A DNA stretch of 64,000 nt from Sphaerolaimus hirsutus (Eukaryota > Nematoda > Chromadorea > Monhysterida > Sphaerolaimidae), in the NCBI GenBank assembly GCA_964036195.1, contig OZ038453.1, positions 25,816,352 through 25,880,351 of the forward strand, written 5' to 3'. Positions 1 to 10,400 of this stretch are shown piece by piece (positions within the stretch are counted from its first letter, which is position 1; each line of letters opens with the position of its first letter). The position numbers were made by a program, and so were the translations under genes. Below the pieces are notes generated by a model that was not told the DNA's origin, did no database searches, and was given only the letters and a program-made list of their open reading frames with translations.

Positions 1-266
1 GGTATTACAATGTGACATTGGCGGATGAGGAATCGCGTGAACGAACTTCATTTGTATGTAGCTTAGGGCAATACAGGTATACCATAATGCCATTTGGTAC
101 CTGCAACGCTGGAGCTTCTTTCCAACGTCTGATCAATATAATGACGAGCGGATTAAATGAGAATCCTGCTAGAGCATGGTGCAAAACTTATATTGACAAC
201 ATTCTCTGTTGCAGCAAAACAGAGGCAGAACATTTAATACATTTGACAAGGCTGTTTGAGCGTTGA
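1..266 (+). pseudogene. pol: Reverse transcriptase fragment, broken
   Basis: Translation gives the central RT block: SLGQYRYTIMPFGTCNAGAS matches the conserved Gypsy segment before the thumb, followed by KTYIDNILC where active polymerases have YxDD. The second catalytic Asp reads Asn here. The frame stops with TGA at 264-266, and a second in-frame TAA lies at 279-281 before the frame reopens at 285. The N-terminal part is beyond the window edge. Loss of a catalytic Asp plus two stops makes this a dead polymerase. Confidence 0.85.
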
Positions 267-284
267 CGTTGGGCTACTTAAAAA

Positions 285-2273
285 ATGCAACCCGCAAAGT
301 GCAATCTATTTACCACAGAATTGAAATATCTAGGCCATCAAATTTCCGCAAGCAGGATTTCGCCCACACCATCAAGGGTTGCAGCGATGACAGACCAACC
401 TAAAGTACATACTAAACAAGACTTGAGACATTTTCTAGGGAAGTGCATTTACTATAGTCACTTCATTCCAAACTTCAGCACAGTGGTGGCGCTATTGTAC
501 TCAGCATTAGCGGGTTTTTTCCCGAAACATGGAAATACTGGGTTCGAATGGACAGATGAAATGCTTACTTCATGGGATTTGTTGAAGCATTTGGTTACCA
601 ACCCACCTGCATTGAGACACCCAACTTATCATGATGACGGTGGTTTTATTTTGGAATGTGATGCTAGTTCAATAGGTTTGGGTGCCGTATTGTCACAACT
701 TGGAGAGGATGGTAAGGTTCATTCTGTGTCATTTATTTCCAAGCGTCTTTCACACCCACATACAAAGTTTTCGGCAGCAGAGCTCGAGAGCTTATGTATA
801 TGCTGGGCAGTTCAACGTCTCGCTGATTATGTAGAGGGACAAAAATTGACAGTTTATACCGATAATTCTGGCATACAACAGGTGCTAATACAACAGGTGC
901 ACAGTAAATTTGAACGTTGGGCGATCTACCTTCAGGGGAAGGTAACCAATTTTATCCATAAACCTGGCTCTATGAACAAAGTGGCTGACGCCCTTTCCGG
1001 CAATCCAATTGATGAGCCTGTCTTTGAGGGTGAATTAGATACACCCACAGAAATTGTGAGGGGCATGGCGGCAATGCCTTTAGAACACAAGCCTGATGAA
1101 TTTTCAGTAAACTGGAGACAAATTCAATGTGAGGATTCAGAATTATCACATGTCATCTCCTCTCTAGAGAACGGTACTTTACACATGATGGACACATTGT
1201 TGATAGAGGGTGTTTTATATTTTAAAGCGCCAATATCTACATCTCATTTTGCTATTTGGCCACCAAAGTCGTGGCAACTGGCTTGTTTAAATCAAGCACA
1301 TATGGGAGTATATGCTAGCCATGGTGGCCAAGAACGCACACTGCATTTGCTCTGCAAATATTTTGCATGGCCCAACATGAAAAATGACATTTTAGAATAC
1401 TGCCGTGAGTGTTCACATTGCATTTTGAACAAACCGTATCGATTACAACCAGCACGGCTTGGATTTGTGCCAACACCATCACAGCCTTTCGAAGTGATAC
1501 ATGTTGACACTATGCAAGTAAATTCAGCTGACAGAAAGTCAAAAATTTTGGTAGTTGTTGACGCTTTGACCCGATATACAATTTCTGTTCCAATAAGTTC
1601 ACTTCATGCCACTGTTATTTCAAAATCATTGTTGAAAAATGTATTTTTGTTTTATGGGGCGCCACGGATTTTAATTTCGGACCGTGGCACGGAATTTTGC
1701 AATTCTGAAGTTCGGGCACTATGCCAGAATTTTGGTGTTCAACAAAAACCAATTTTGGCGCGTAATCCACAAGCGAATGGCCTTGTGGAGAGAACAAACC
1801 GTCAGATTCGTGCTATGATGGTAGCATGCAGAACTGATTATCCACATTTTTCATGGAAAGATTTACTTCCCATGGCCATCCTAAAACATAATATGGCCAT
1901 GAATAAAGTGATGAGCTGTTGTCCATTTTTTCTTGTTTTTGGACATTTGCTGCATTGGAATTTATTTCACGTGGCAGCAAAAACTTTGGAACCTCAATTT
2001 GCGAGGTTATTGGCAAAAAATCGAAGTGACTCAAATAGGTTGAAATACAAAAGATATTTCAATGAACGTCACGCTGTTATAATTCATGAGGGAGATTTGG
2101 TGATGTTGAAAACTCATTCATCAGATAAAATGGCTCCACGATTTTCTGGACCATTTGTTGTACAAGAAGTAAATACTCCAAATTTATTGTTAAAAAGTTC
2201 CTTGGATGACACAGTCATTTCTGTGCCACAACAGCATACATGGAAACTTGCAAAGTTTTCAACATCCCCTTAG
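285..2273 (+). pseudogene. pol: Gypsy pol, RNase H and integrase part (long open frame)
   Basis: This 662-codon frame continues the RT thumb/connection (KCNLFTTELKYLGHQIS at the start). It holds RNase H with FILECDASS near residue 123, ELESL near 166 and YTDNS near 192, and an integrase with an HGGQ...CREC zinc region near 346-376. The integrase catalytic triad is visible: D in VIHVDTM (residue 408), D in ISDRGTEF (466) and E in NGLVERTNR (502), giving the D,D-35-E spacing. The chromodomain-like barrel near 600-650 (GDLVMLKTH, FSGPFVVQEV) is the usual Gypsy GPF/GPY region. This half looks intact, but it is cut off from RT by two stops, so it survives as an open relic. Confidence 0.9.
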
Positions 2274-2375
2274 TTCTCTTAAATTAAAACAACATACTAG
2301 TTTGACAGCACAGCTGCAAAACAATAAAAAACTTGACTCAAAAAAGCTAAAGCACATAATGTCTTGTCTCAACCT

Positions 2376-2591
2376 CAGTGGTCCATACCGGAGCGGACAG
2401 TAGCCACCCCGTTTTATCAATCCCAACTCGGTACCTTTTTTTTGGGATTAAAATGTCCAGGGGATTTAGATTTACGCTGTTTTTGTTTATAGTTGCCCCT
2501 GGGACATCGCAAATATTCAACTGCGACCAGCCAAGTTGATGGTGAAAAAACTGACGCGTGTCTGCAACCACTGCCGGTACGGTCCACTTCA
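2376..2591. mobile_element. Short inverted-repeat element (about 215 bp)
   Basis: CAGTGGTCCATACCGG at the left pairs with the reverse complement of CCGGTACGGTCCACTT at the right. A second inner inverted repeat (ATGTCCAGGGG near 2453 and CCCCTGGGACAT near 2497) lies inside. No coding capacity. It sits between integrase and the predicted 3' LTR, so it is either an insertion or part of the element's 3' non-coding region. Confidence 0.5.
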
Positions 2592-2728
2592 AGCATTGAC
2601 GATTGTTATGTGGTTTAATTTTCCAATATTCACATAAATTTGAGAGAAAAACTCAAAATTCAAAGTCCAAAATTCAAAACTCCAAATTTACATAAATTTA
2701 CAGAAAATTTAAATATTTTATCAATATT

Positions 2729-3333
2729 ATGATTGTAATTTTGAAGCGTGTCAACCCGGCAAGCTTGCACGTCATGGTGGGGCATGGACCGGTGCCGCCA
2801 CCGCAGCGCGCGGTTTTCAAACTCACGCCAGAATCCGTTGAGGCGATAAAACCGCCGGCTAAAATTTCTCTCCAAGAGGGGGGGATGGTGGTGAAAGAGG
2901 CAGACTGGAATGCCAAAAATGAGGTGGATATTTGTTAAAAAATTTTAATTTTTTCTAAAACTCTTTTCAAGAATTGGACCTTAGGTTGTCTTGCCCATTG
3001 CAGCGAATCGACTATTTGACAGATAGGGTTGAGACCCTTTCTCGCCACATCAAGTGGATGCACACTTTCCAAGTTAAGGCCAGGGCGGCCGCTCTGATTG
3101 CAAAGGGCAAGACTACCGCGGTCATGAAATTGCAGTCCGACTTAGAAGCTGTTATCAAACAGCAGTTGGATTTTGAGTCGTGGCTGGCGGCTTTGGCCAA
3201 GGGCCAATCTGAGGTGCGCCTGAAGCTCGGCGTCGTTGGCGATCACGTTTCTAATGTGTTTGACAACGTCAATGAGTTGTCGGCCAGGGTTTTGGTTCCC
3301 GGAAACCGATCCCGCCCAAGTCTCACAGGGTGA
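2729..3333 (+). other. Two short open frames between pol and the LTR, unrecognised
   Basis: One frame (2729-2938, 69 codons) is Pro-rich. The second (2974-3333, 119 codons) is rich in Ala, Leu, Lys and Glu with heptad-like spacing and no Cys, so it could form a coiled coil. They are in different frames. The position, downstream of integrase and upstream of the polypurine tract, is where some Gypsy elements carry a third ORF, but I see no signal peptide, furin site or membrane segment that would suggest an envelope. Local base composition is more GC-rich than the flanks. Function unknown; may be non-coding. Confidence 0.3.
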
Positions 3334-3423
3334 GGCGCCAGCGGCAAGCATCGAGCAAGCATATGGAATGTGATTTCGATCTGGAGGGTTTTTTAGATAC
3401 CGATTAAATCAACATCTTTGTGT

Positions 3424-3441
3424 GAGAGGGGGAATGTGTTA
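3424..3441 (+). promoter_or_regulatory. Candidate polypurine tract and 3' LTR start
   Basis: GAGAGGGGGA is followed directly by a TGTGTTAG boundary, the arrangement used to prime plus-strand synthesis in LTR retroelements. No second LTR is in the window for comparison, so the boundary is inferred from motif and position only. Confidence 0.45.
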
Positions 3442-4070
3442 GATCCGGTGATCTGCGCGTGTTCTGTGATACAAGCCATTTGGGCTTTTCCTTTTGAATT
3501 CAATTTATTGCCCACTTGGGGCACCTACGGGTACTCGCTACACCACTTCACTCCTGCATAAATCCTTCACCAAACATCGATCTTCATTTTCATTCTACTG
3601 AAAATGCAAACCATTCTTATCAATAATTGTAACTTAACACTTGCAACCAGCTAACAATACCTATACTCGGCGTACATGATACTCTGCCCTCGTACTGATT
3701 GATGTCTCGTGTTGGAAGCGTGCCAATGATATTCAAATCATGCGATTTACGTAAAAAAATGGAAAAATTCATCGATGTGAAAATATTAATAAACAACAGA
3801 CTAACAACAATCAATTTTGTCATCTTTTTCTGAAACTCGCACTAGTTAACGATCATTGGCGCACTTTCAGCGGGAACCACGCGTGCAAGGTGTAAAGTAA
3901 CCGGAGTATACTGCATGCAACTTTTGCAAAGTAATGGAAAAATTTGTCACACGTTTTTCATGTTTAAGTCTAATTATCACATTTTTCTGACCTTGCATGC
4001 AAGATTCTGATTTTTTGTTAAATTTCTGTAAAATTTTAGTAAAATTTTAGTAAAATGGTCCATTTTATTA
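3435..4070 (+). repeat. LTR-like or retroelement-derived sequence with a 250-bp insertion
   Basis: 3597-3660 and 3909-4060 match 31028-31270 almost continuously (CTACTGAAAATGCAAACCAT, then CTGCATGCAACTTTTG). The segment about 3661-3908 is absent from that second copy. The inserted piece begins TATACTCGG and ends CCGGAGTATA, short inverted termini, and shares a stretch (ATACTCTGC..TCGNACTGATT, GTGCCAATG) with the 5' region of the Gypsy copies at 15525-15600, 23355-23430 and 34540-34620. No gene seen. Confidence 0.5.
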
Positions 4071-4175
4071 TTTTATTATTATTTTGGAATAAAATAAAAT
4101 AAAATGAAACAAGAATAAAATAAAAATAAAATACATTTTTATACAATTTTTATACAATTTGTATACAAATGATTT
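4070..4175. repeat. AT-rich low-complexity tract
   Basis: Degenerate AAAATAAAAT and TTTTATACAATT repeats. A related tract lies at 30395-30560. No coding signal; 4175-4500 also shows nothing convincing. Confidence 0.7.
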
Positions 4176-5164
4176 TTATAAAACCAACCCTGATGGTAAT
4201 GTACTGTCAGAATGGAGTGCATATTTCAAATCATTGTAATCAGTAACCCTCTATACATGTGCAATTGTTTTCTTGGGAAGCAACTTTGCCATCTACTAAC
4301 CCTGTTTGTCAAGATTGTAAGGGATCGTGTATGTAATGGACATTTTGTACTTATAAAAAATGTCCACATTGTGTGTAAAAACACACACAAATCGGGTAGA
4401 GTCAGTGACGTCCTATCGTTTACGTTGGAGCATACTTTCCACACGAATAAATAGTGGCGTTATAATTGGAAGAGATTTAGATGGTATAAACAATGTTCTA
4501 ACGTAACATACCGTATTACCTCCAATATAAGGCATCCCTCTAATATAAGGTACCCTCTAATATAAGGTATAACTTTTGGCTATTTTGAACGCAACGAAAT
4601 AAATATAAGGTACCCTCTAATATAAGGCATACCTCCAATATAAGGCACAGCTGGCTGCGTGCCAAAACGCGCAAAATCATAATAGCGGTCGCCAAACAGC
4701 AGAAAATGATGAAAATGGTGCCGAAGGGCATTGCGATAACTATTTGTCGACTAATGCCATTTTGTAGTGATACTGTACCACCTATTGTGTACATTCCAAT
4801 TTGAAAAAAATGAATTGTATCATTGTTCACTGTTGGTAAAATTTCTTCAAATTCTGGTGAAAATAATTGAAGGTACCCTCTGATATAAGGTACCCTCTAA
4901 TATAAGGCACAACTTTTGGCTCGAAAAATCTGAGAAAACAATATACCGTATTTACTCGAATAATTCCCCCGGGGAATTATTTTTTCCTCAGACATTTTCG
5001 AGGGGGGAACTATTCAAGGGGGGGGAATTATTCAAGTGGGGGAATTATTTTTTCCTCAAAAATTTCAGGTATATTTTCATCACACTACATACACATGTAC
5101 ATCCAATTTCCATTGGTAATGCATATTCCATTGCATCTTTGCACACCAGGTGCCGGTTCCGCAA

Positions 5165-5525
5165 GTGGACAAGTTAAGAGTTAAAAGTTAAGAGTTGAGT
5201 AAAAAGACAAATGGCGAGTTAAGAGTAAAGTTAAAGTTTAAGAGAAAAGTTTAAGTTTAAGAGAAAAGTTAAAATTTAAGAGAAAAGTTGAAAGTTGAGT
5301 TAAATGTTAAGAGTTGAGTTAAAGGTTGAGTTAAAGGTTAAGAGTTGAGTTAAAGGTTAAAAGTTGAGTTAAGAGTTAAAAGTTGAGTTAAGAGTTGAGT
5401 TAAGAGTTGAGTTAAGAGTTGAGTTAAGAGTTGAGTTAAGAGTTGAGTTAAGAGTTGAGTTAAGAGTTGAGTTAAGAGTTGAGTTAAGAGTTGAGTTAAG
5501 AGTTGAGTTAAGAGTTGAGAGTTAA
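5165..5525 (+). repeat. 12-bp tandem array, GAGTTAAGAGTT units
   Basis: About 30 short units of GTTAAGAGTTGA, regular from about 5385 to 5520 and degenerate before. Spurious Leu-Thr-Gln-Leu open frames on the minus strand come from the 12-bp period and are not genes. Confidence 0.9.
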
Positions 5526-5764
5526 GAGACAAGTGGAAAATGATGGTAAAAAATTATAAAAAAATAAAAATATGAAATTGGTATCGATACGGCTGTTCGC
5601 TGGCATGGTGCCAATGTTGTATGCACGTCATTTGAAAATAACGTATCCAAAAAAATTATTGCTAAGAAAAGAAAAAATCGCCGAACGTTGTTTCAAAATG
5701 GCCGTGCGGGGACAAAATATGATTGAAGATCAGCGTATCGCGCTTCTGCAACGAATGACCCATT

Positions 5765-5985
5765 TGTCTTTTAAATCAACTTTTAACTCATCTTTTAACC
5801 TTTAACTCAACTCTTAACATTTAACTCAACTTTTGACTCAACTTTTAACCTTTAACTCAACTCTTAACTTTTAACTCAACTTTTGACTCAACTTTTAACC
5901 TTTAACTCAACTCTTAACTTTTAACTCAACTTTTGACTCAACTTTTAACCTTTAACTCAACTCTTAACTTTTAACTCTTAACTTG
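5765..5985 (-). repeat. Inverted partner of the 12-bp array
   Basis: CTTTAACTCAACTCTTAAC units are complementary to the array at 5165-5525. The outer edges also pair (GTTCCGCAAGTGGACAAGTT at about 5155 with AACTTGTCTACTTGCGGAAC at about 5980). The pair would fold into a very long hairpin with a loop of about 240 bp. Confidence 0.85.
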
Positions 5986-6239
5986 TCTACTTGCGGAACT
6001 GGCCCCAGATGTGCTGCATTTGTATTGATGAATCAGTCTAGGCACAGCTTTTTTGCTTGGTTTCATTTCATCGATTGTTTTTTTAAATATATGTGCATTA
6101 TCTATCCTGTCATTTTTTTTTTGGGGGGGGGGATTATTCAAGTGGGGGAATTATGTTTTCCTCACTCGTCTAGCAGGGGGGGATTATTCGAGGGGGGGAA
6201 TTATTCAAGTGGGGGGAATTATTCGAGTAAATACGGTAA

Positions 6240-6545
6240 GGTATACCTTATATTAGAAGTAATACGGTAGTAAGTGTTTTGAACGTCTGTTATGCATTTC
6301 CCGGACCACAAATTCGCATTTCCCGGACCACAAATTCATAGTGCCCATTTTGAGGGGGGGGGGGGGTATTTCGAGGAAATACGGTACGTTTGAACATCGT
6401 TTATACCATGTACATCCTTATATAAGGCTGTAAAAACTTATAAATGGTGGTTATTGTTGCATTTTTCACGTTTTTCTCTCAAAATTTTCACTCTGAAAAA
6501 ATAAACGCCCAGGGGGTAATTTAAGGAAATACGGTACGCTTATAT
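6240..6545. mobile_element. Partial TA-flanked MITE remnants
   Basis: GTGTTTTGAACGTCTGTTAT and GTGCCCATTTTGAGGGGG match the right half of the family at 42861-43128 and 44173-44439, and a reverse-oriented half follows (TATATAAGGCTGTAAAAAC). Ends in GGAAATACGGTA at about 6535. No coding. Confidence 0.7.
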
Positions 6546-6559
6546 GAGATCCACACCTA

Positions 6560-6991
6560 CCGTATTACCTCGAACTATTCCCCCCCCTTGAATTACCCCC
6601 CCCCCCCCCTCGAAATACCCCCCCTAAAATTCGGCTGAGGAAAAAATAACCCCCCCCCTCGAAATACCCCCCTAAAATTGAGTGTAAAGCGAACATACAT
6701 GACAAATACCGTAGTTTGTGATCTGTACAATGCAGAACACACGTTAAAAGTGATGGCTAAGTGACGTTAGGGAAGGGTTTATGTGTATATATACAGTTAG
6801 ATATGCCTATTTACACATATACATCTACATAATTGTTAGATTTTTCTACGTCTCCGTATGGGGAATTTTCGAAAATTTCTGGCGAAATAATAGACCCCCC
6901 CTCGAATAACCCCCCCCCCCTCGAATTATCCCCCCCTCAAATTTTGCTGGCGAAATAATAAACCCCCTGGTGGTATTTCGAGGTAATACGG
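6560..6991. mobile_element. TA-flanked MITE (432 bp)
   Basis: Starts CCGTATTACCTCGAACTATT and ends TTCGAGGTAATACGG, flanked by TA on each side, with C/G homopolymer runs next to the termini. A close relative is at about 37075-37507. The remaining 6992-7143 holds another fragment of the family (TATTCGAGAATTTACGGTA) and no gene. Confidence 0.75.
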
Positions 6992-7392
6992 TAACTTAAA
7001 TTTCGTCACTTTGGTCGTCATCGAGTTACGGAACCAAACGCCTCAACTCCCCCCTCGAATAGGTCACCCCTCAAAAATAAATTTTCTGATAAAAATTAAT
7101 CCCCTGGGAAGTTATTCGAGAATTTACGGTAGATATTTGAACAAAAATATGGACCAACTGTGTGCCCTAAACCGGCCTACAAATAAAAATTAATGTCCAG
7201 CAATAAGTGTGAATGGAATAATGCCCAGGGATGATGCTGACAAAGAAAAGTGCATGTTTCTTGAATGGTCCCCGCAAAATTACTCATTAAAATTGTTAAG
7301 GCACAAAGACACATCTGTCAGGTGCCATCAAGACAGTAATAATGGACTGCAATACAGACACTGGGACAAAAGAGCAGTCTGTGAAGGGAGCA

Positions 7393-7423
7393 TATAAAAG
7401 ACATCAAAATCACATCACTTGCA
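7393..7423 (+). promoter_or_regulatory. Core promoter of left secreted-protein gene
   Basis: TATAAAA at 7393-7399 lies 30 bp before a CA start-like site at 7422-7423 and 57-63 bp upstream of the ATG at 7456. The same box is kept in the right-arm copy. Confidence 0.7.
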
Positions 7424-7455
7424 TTCTCCTCAGAAATTAGAACCGAGAAGAGACC

Positions 7456-10400
7456 ATGGAATTGACGAAATGGATCGTGCTCTTTCTGATCGCAAGTGTC
7501 GTATCCTCACAAGGTGAGCTGCACAGTGCATTGGAGCATTTGCCCCGACAGCGATTCACAGGTAACACAGACATCCCTGCTGCAGGTGAGGAGGCATCCG
7601 CACAGCAAGGTGGCCCCGGCGAAGCGGCCCAGATTGGCAAGCTGCCAGCCAAAAACGGCACAGATGTGGCTGCAGATGCTCAAACTCGCTCAGTCGCCGC
7701 AGCGCCGGAAAATGAGCAACAAAGCGAATCCTCATCCAGCATAAAGTATAAAAAGTCGAATATATTTGATGGTACGTTTTTTTACAAAAAAGACTAAAAA
7801 ACTATTAAAAAATTTTTGCTGCTTTTTAATCTGAATATGCACATACTGTGGATGAAATGTTACACCCCTATGAAGACTTGGCCAAAGCCTTTCCCGGTGC
7901 ACTTCACTTTGGCCCTGGTGCTAGCACCTTTGGCAGCGGCAAAAAAGTGGCACCGCACCGCACCGGCACCAGTGCCATTCCTAAAGAGTGGCACCGGCAC
8001 CGGCGGGCACCTGGAAATGAGGCGTCTAATTCTAAAAGTCGACAAGTCCACAAAACGCGATTTCGAGTAAATCGCATTTTACGTTTCAAACCCCATTCCA
8101 GGCCAATGGTGCGTGTCCAATTTGTCCCTTTCATGCTTTGCATTAAGTTCCATATGTTGACAATAAAGTGTCAAATTTTCAGCCCCTAATCTCAACGATT
8201 ATGTGAAGAAATTGGGTGTCCATAAAATTCCATTTGGTCAGAGCAAAACTGTTTTTGGGAGGGAAATGGCCTTCTTGCACTAGAGAACATTTGTGTTCCC
8301 GCCCGCGCTGCGCCTCGCTTATGGGAAATTTATGCACTTGTCGACTTTTAGAAACCGGTGCACACAGTGGACTTATCACATTTGTTGCGTTTTTCTCCCA
8401 TCAAAAAGGGTGCGTAGGATGGACTTGTCGACCTTTAGCCCAAATCTAAGTGGACTTGTGGACTTGTTGCCCAAATCTAAGTGGACTTGTCGACTTGTTG
8501 CCCAAATCTAAGTGGACTTGTGGACTTGTTGCCCAAATCTAAGTGGACTTGTCGACTTGTTGCCCAAATCTAAGTGGACTTGTCGACTTGTTGCCCAAAT
8601 CTAAGTGGACTTGTGGACTTGTTGCCCAAATCTAAGTGGACTTGTCGACTTGTTGCCCAAATCTAAGTGGACTTGTGGACTTGTTGCCCAAATCTAAGTG
8701 GACTTGTGGACTTGTTGCCCAAATCTAAGTGGACTTGTGGACTCGTTGCCCAAATCTAAGTGGACTTGTCGACTTGTTGCCCAAATCTAAGTGGACTTGT
8801 GGACTCGTTGCCCAAATCTAAGTGGACTTGTGGACTTGTTGCCCAAATCTAAGTGGACTTGTGGACTTGTTGCCCAAATCTAAGTGGACTTGTCGACTTG
8901 TTGCCCAAATCTAAGTGGACTTGTCGACTTGTTGCCCAAATCTAAGTGGACTTGTGGACTCGTTGCCCAAATCTAAGTGGACTTGTGGACTTGTTGCCCA
9001 AATCTAAGTGGACTTGTGGACTTGTTGCCCAAATCTAAGTGGACTTGTGGACTTGTTGCCCAAATCTAAGTGGACTTGTGGACTCGTTGCCCAAATCTAA
9101 GTGGACTTGTCGACTTGTTGCCCAAATCTAAGTGGACTTGTGGACTCGTTGCCCAAATCTAAGTGGACTTGTGGACTTGTTGCCCAAATCTAAGTGGACT
9201 TGTGGACTTGTTGCCCAAATCTAAGTGGACTTGTGGACTTGTTGCCCAAATCTAAGTGGACTTGTGGACTCGTTGCCCAAATCTAAGTGGACTTGTCGAC
9301 TTGTTGCCCAAATCTAAGTGGACTTGTGGACTCGTTGCCCAAATCTAAGTGGACTTGTGGACTTGTTGCCCAAATCTAAGTGGACTTGTGGACTTGTTGC
9401 CCAAATCTAAGTGGACTTGTGGACTTGTTGCCCAAATCTAAGTGGACTTGTGGACTTGTTGCCCAAATCTAAGTGGACTTGTGGACTTGTTGCCCAAATC
9501 TAAGTGGACTTGTGGACTTGTTGCCCAAATCTAAGTGGACTTGTGGACTTGTTGCCCAAATCTAAGTGGACTTGTGGACTTGTTGCCCAAATCTAAGTGG
9601 ACTTGTCGACTTGTTGCCCAAATCTAAGTGGACTTGTCGACTTGTTGCCCAAATCTAAGTGGACTTGTGGACTTGTTGCCCAAATCTAAGTGGACTTGTC
9701 GACTTGTTGCCCAAATCTAAGTGGACTTGTGGACTTGTTGCCCAAATCTAAGTGGACTTGTGGACTTGTTGCCCAAATCTAAGTGGACTTGTGGACTCGT
9801 TGCCCAAATCTAAGTGGACTTGTCGACTTGTTGCCCAAATCTAAGTGGACTTGTGGACTCGTTGCCCAAATCTAAGTGGACTTGTGGACTTGTTGCCCAA
9901 ATCTAAGTGGACTTGTGGACTTGTTGCCCAAATCTAAGTGGACTTGTCGACTTGTTGCCCAAATCTAAGTGGACTTGTCGACTTGTTGCCCAAATCTAAG
10001 TGGACTTGTGGACTCGTTGCCCAAATCTAAGTGGACTTGTGGACTTGTTGCCCAAATCTAAGTGGACTTGTGGACTTGTTGCCCAAATCTAAGTGGACTT
10101 GTGGACTTGTTGCCCAAATCTAAGTGGACTTGTGGACTCGTTGCCCAAATCTAAGTGGACTTGTCGACTTGTTGCCCAAATCTAAGTGGACTTGTGGACT
10201 CGTTGCCCAAATCTAAGTGGACTTGTGGACTTGTTGCCCAAATCTAAGTGGACTTGTGGACTTGTTGCCCAAATCTAAGTGGACTTGTGGACTTGTTGCC
10301 CAAATCTAAGTGGACTTGTGGACTCGTTGCCCAAATCTAAGTGGACTTGTGGACTCGTTGCCCAAATCTAAGTGGACTTGTCGACTTGTTGCCCAAATCT

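Larger units (their letters stand above)
1..3435 (+). mobile_element. Ty3/Gypsy LTR retrotransposon, 3' portion (pol to polypurine tract)
   Basis: The window opens inside reverse transcriptase and runs through RNase H and integrase, the RT-RH-IN order typical of Ty3/Gypsy. About 1.16 kb of non-pol sequence follows (a small inverted-repeat element and two short open frames). A purine run GAGAGGGGGA at 3424-3433 then precedes TGTGTTAG, a plausible polypurine tract and 3' LTR start. The 5' part lies outside the window. Stop codons in RT show this copy is not autonomous. Superfamily assignment is firm; the LTR boundary is tentative. Confidence 0.85.
4946..6236. mobile_element. Nested TA-flanked foldback element (1,291 bp)
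   Basis: The termini CCGTATTTACTCGAATAATT and its inverse (TTATTCGAGTAAATACGG) are flanked by TA at 4944-4945 and 6237-6238. The sister element at 48186-48651 has the empty site (AACAATATAAGGTATACC), which proves a 2-bp TA target duplication and exact insertion limits. A TA duplication with this terminus suggests the Tc1/mariner-pogo class (inference). The interior is an inverted pair of simple arrays, with no transposase. Confidence 0.85.
4511..6267. mobile_element. ATATAAGG-type MITE, interrupted copy
   Basis: Begins CCGTATTACCTCCAATATAAGG after TA and ends with the inverted form (TATTAGAAGTAATACGG) before TA. Inside are several GGTACCCTCTAATATAAGG direct subrepeats. The uninterrupted sister copy is 48186-48651 (466 bp); this one is 1.76 kb only because another element sits at 4946-6236. 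Confidence 0.85.

Noticed and set aside
2347..2592. 81-codon minus-strand ORF
   Set aside because: Lies within an inverted-repeat element and has no coding features.
3435..3960. Full 3' LTR of the first Gypsy element
   Set aside because: No second LTR or terminal CA boundary can be set; only a start is proposed.
5350..5532. Minus-strand Leu-Thr-Gln repeat protein
   Set aside because: Pure product of the 12-bp tandem repeat.
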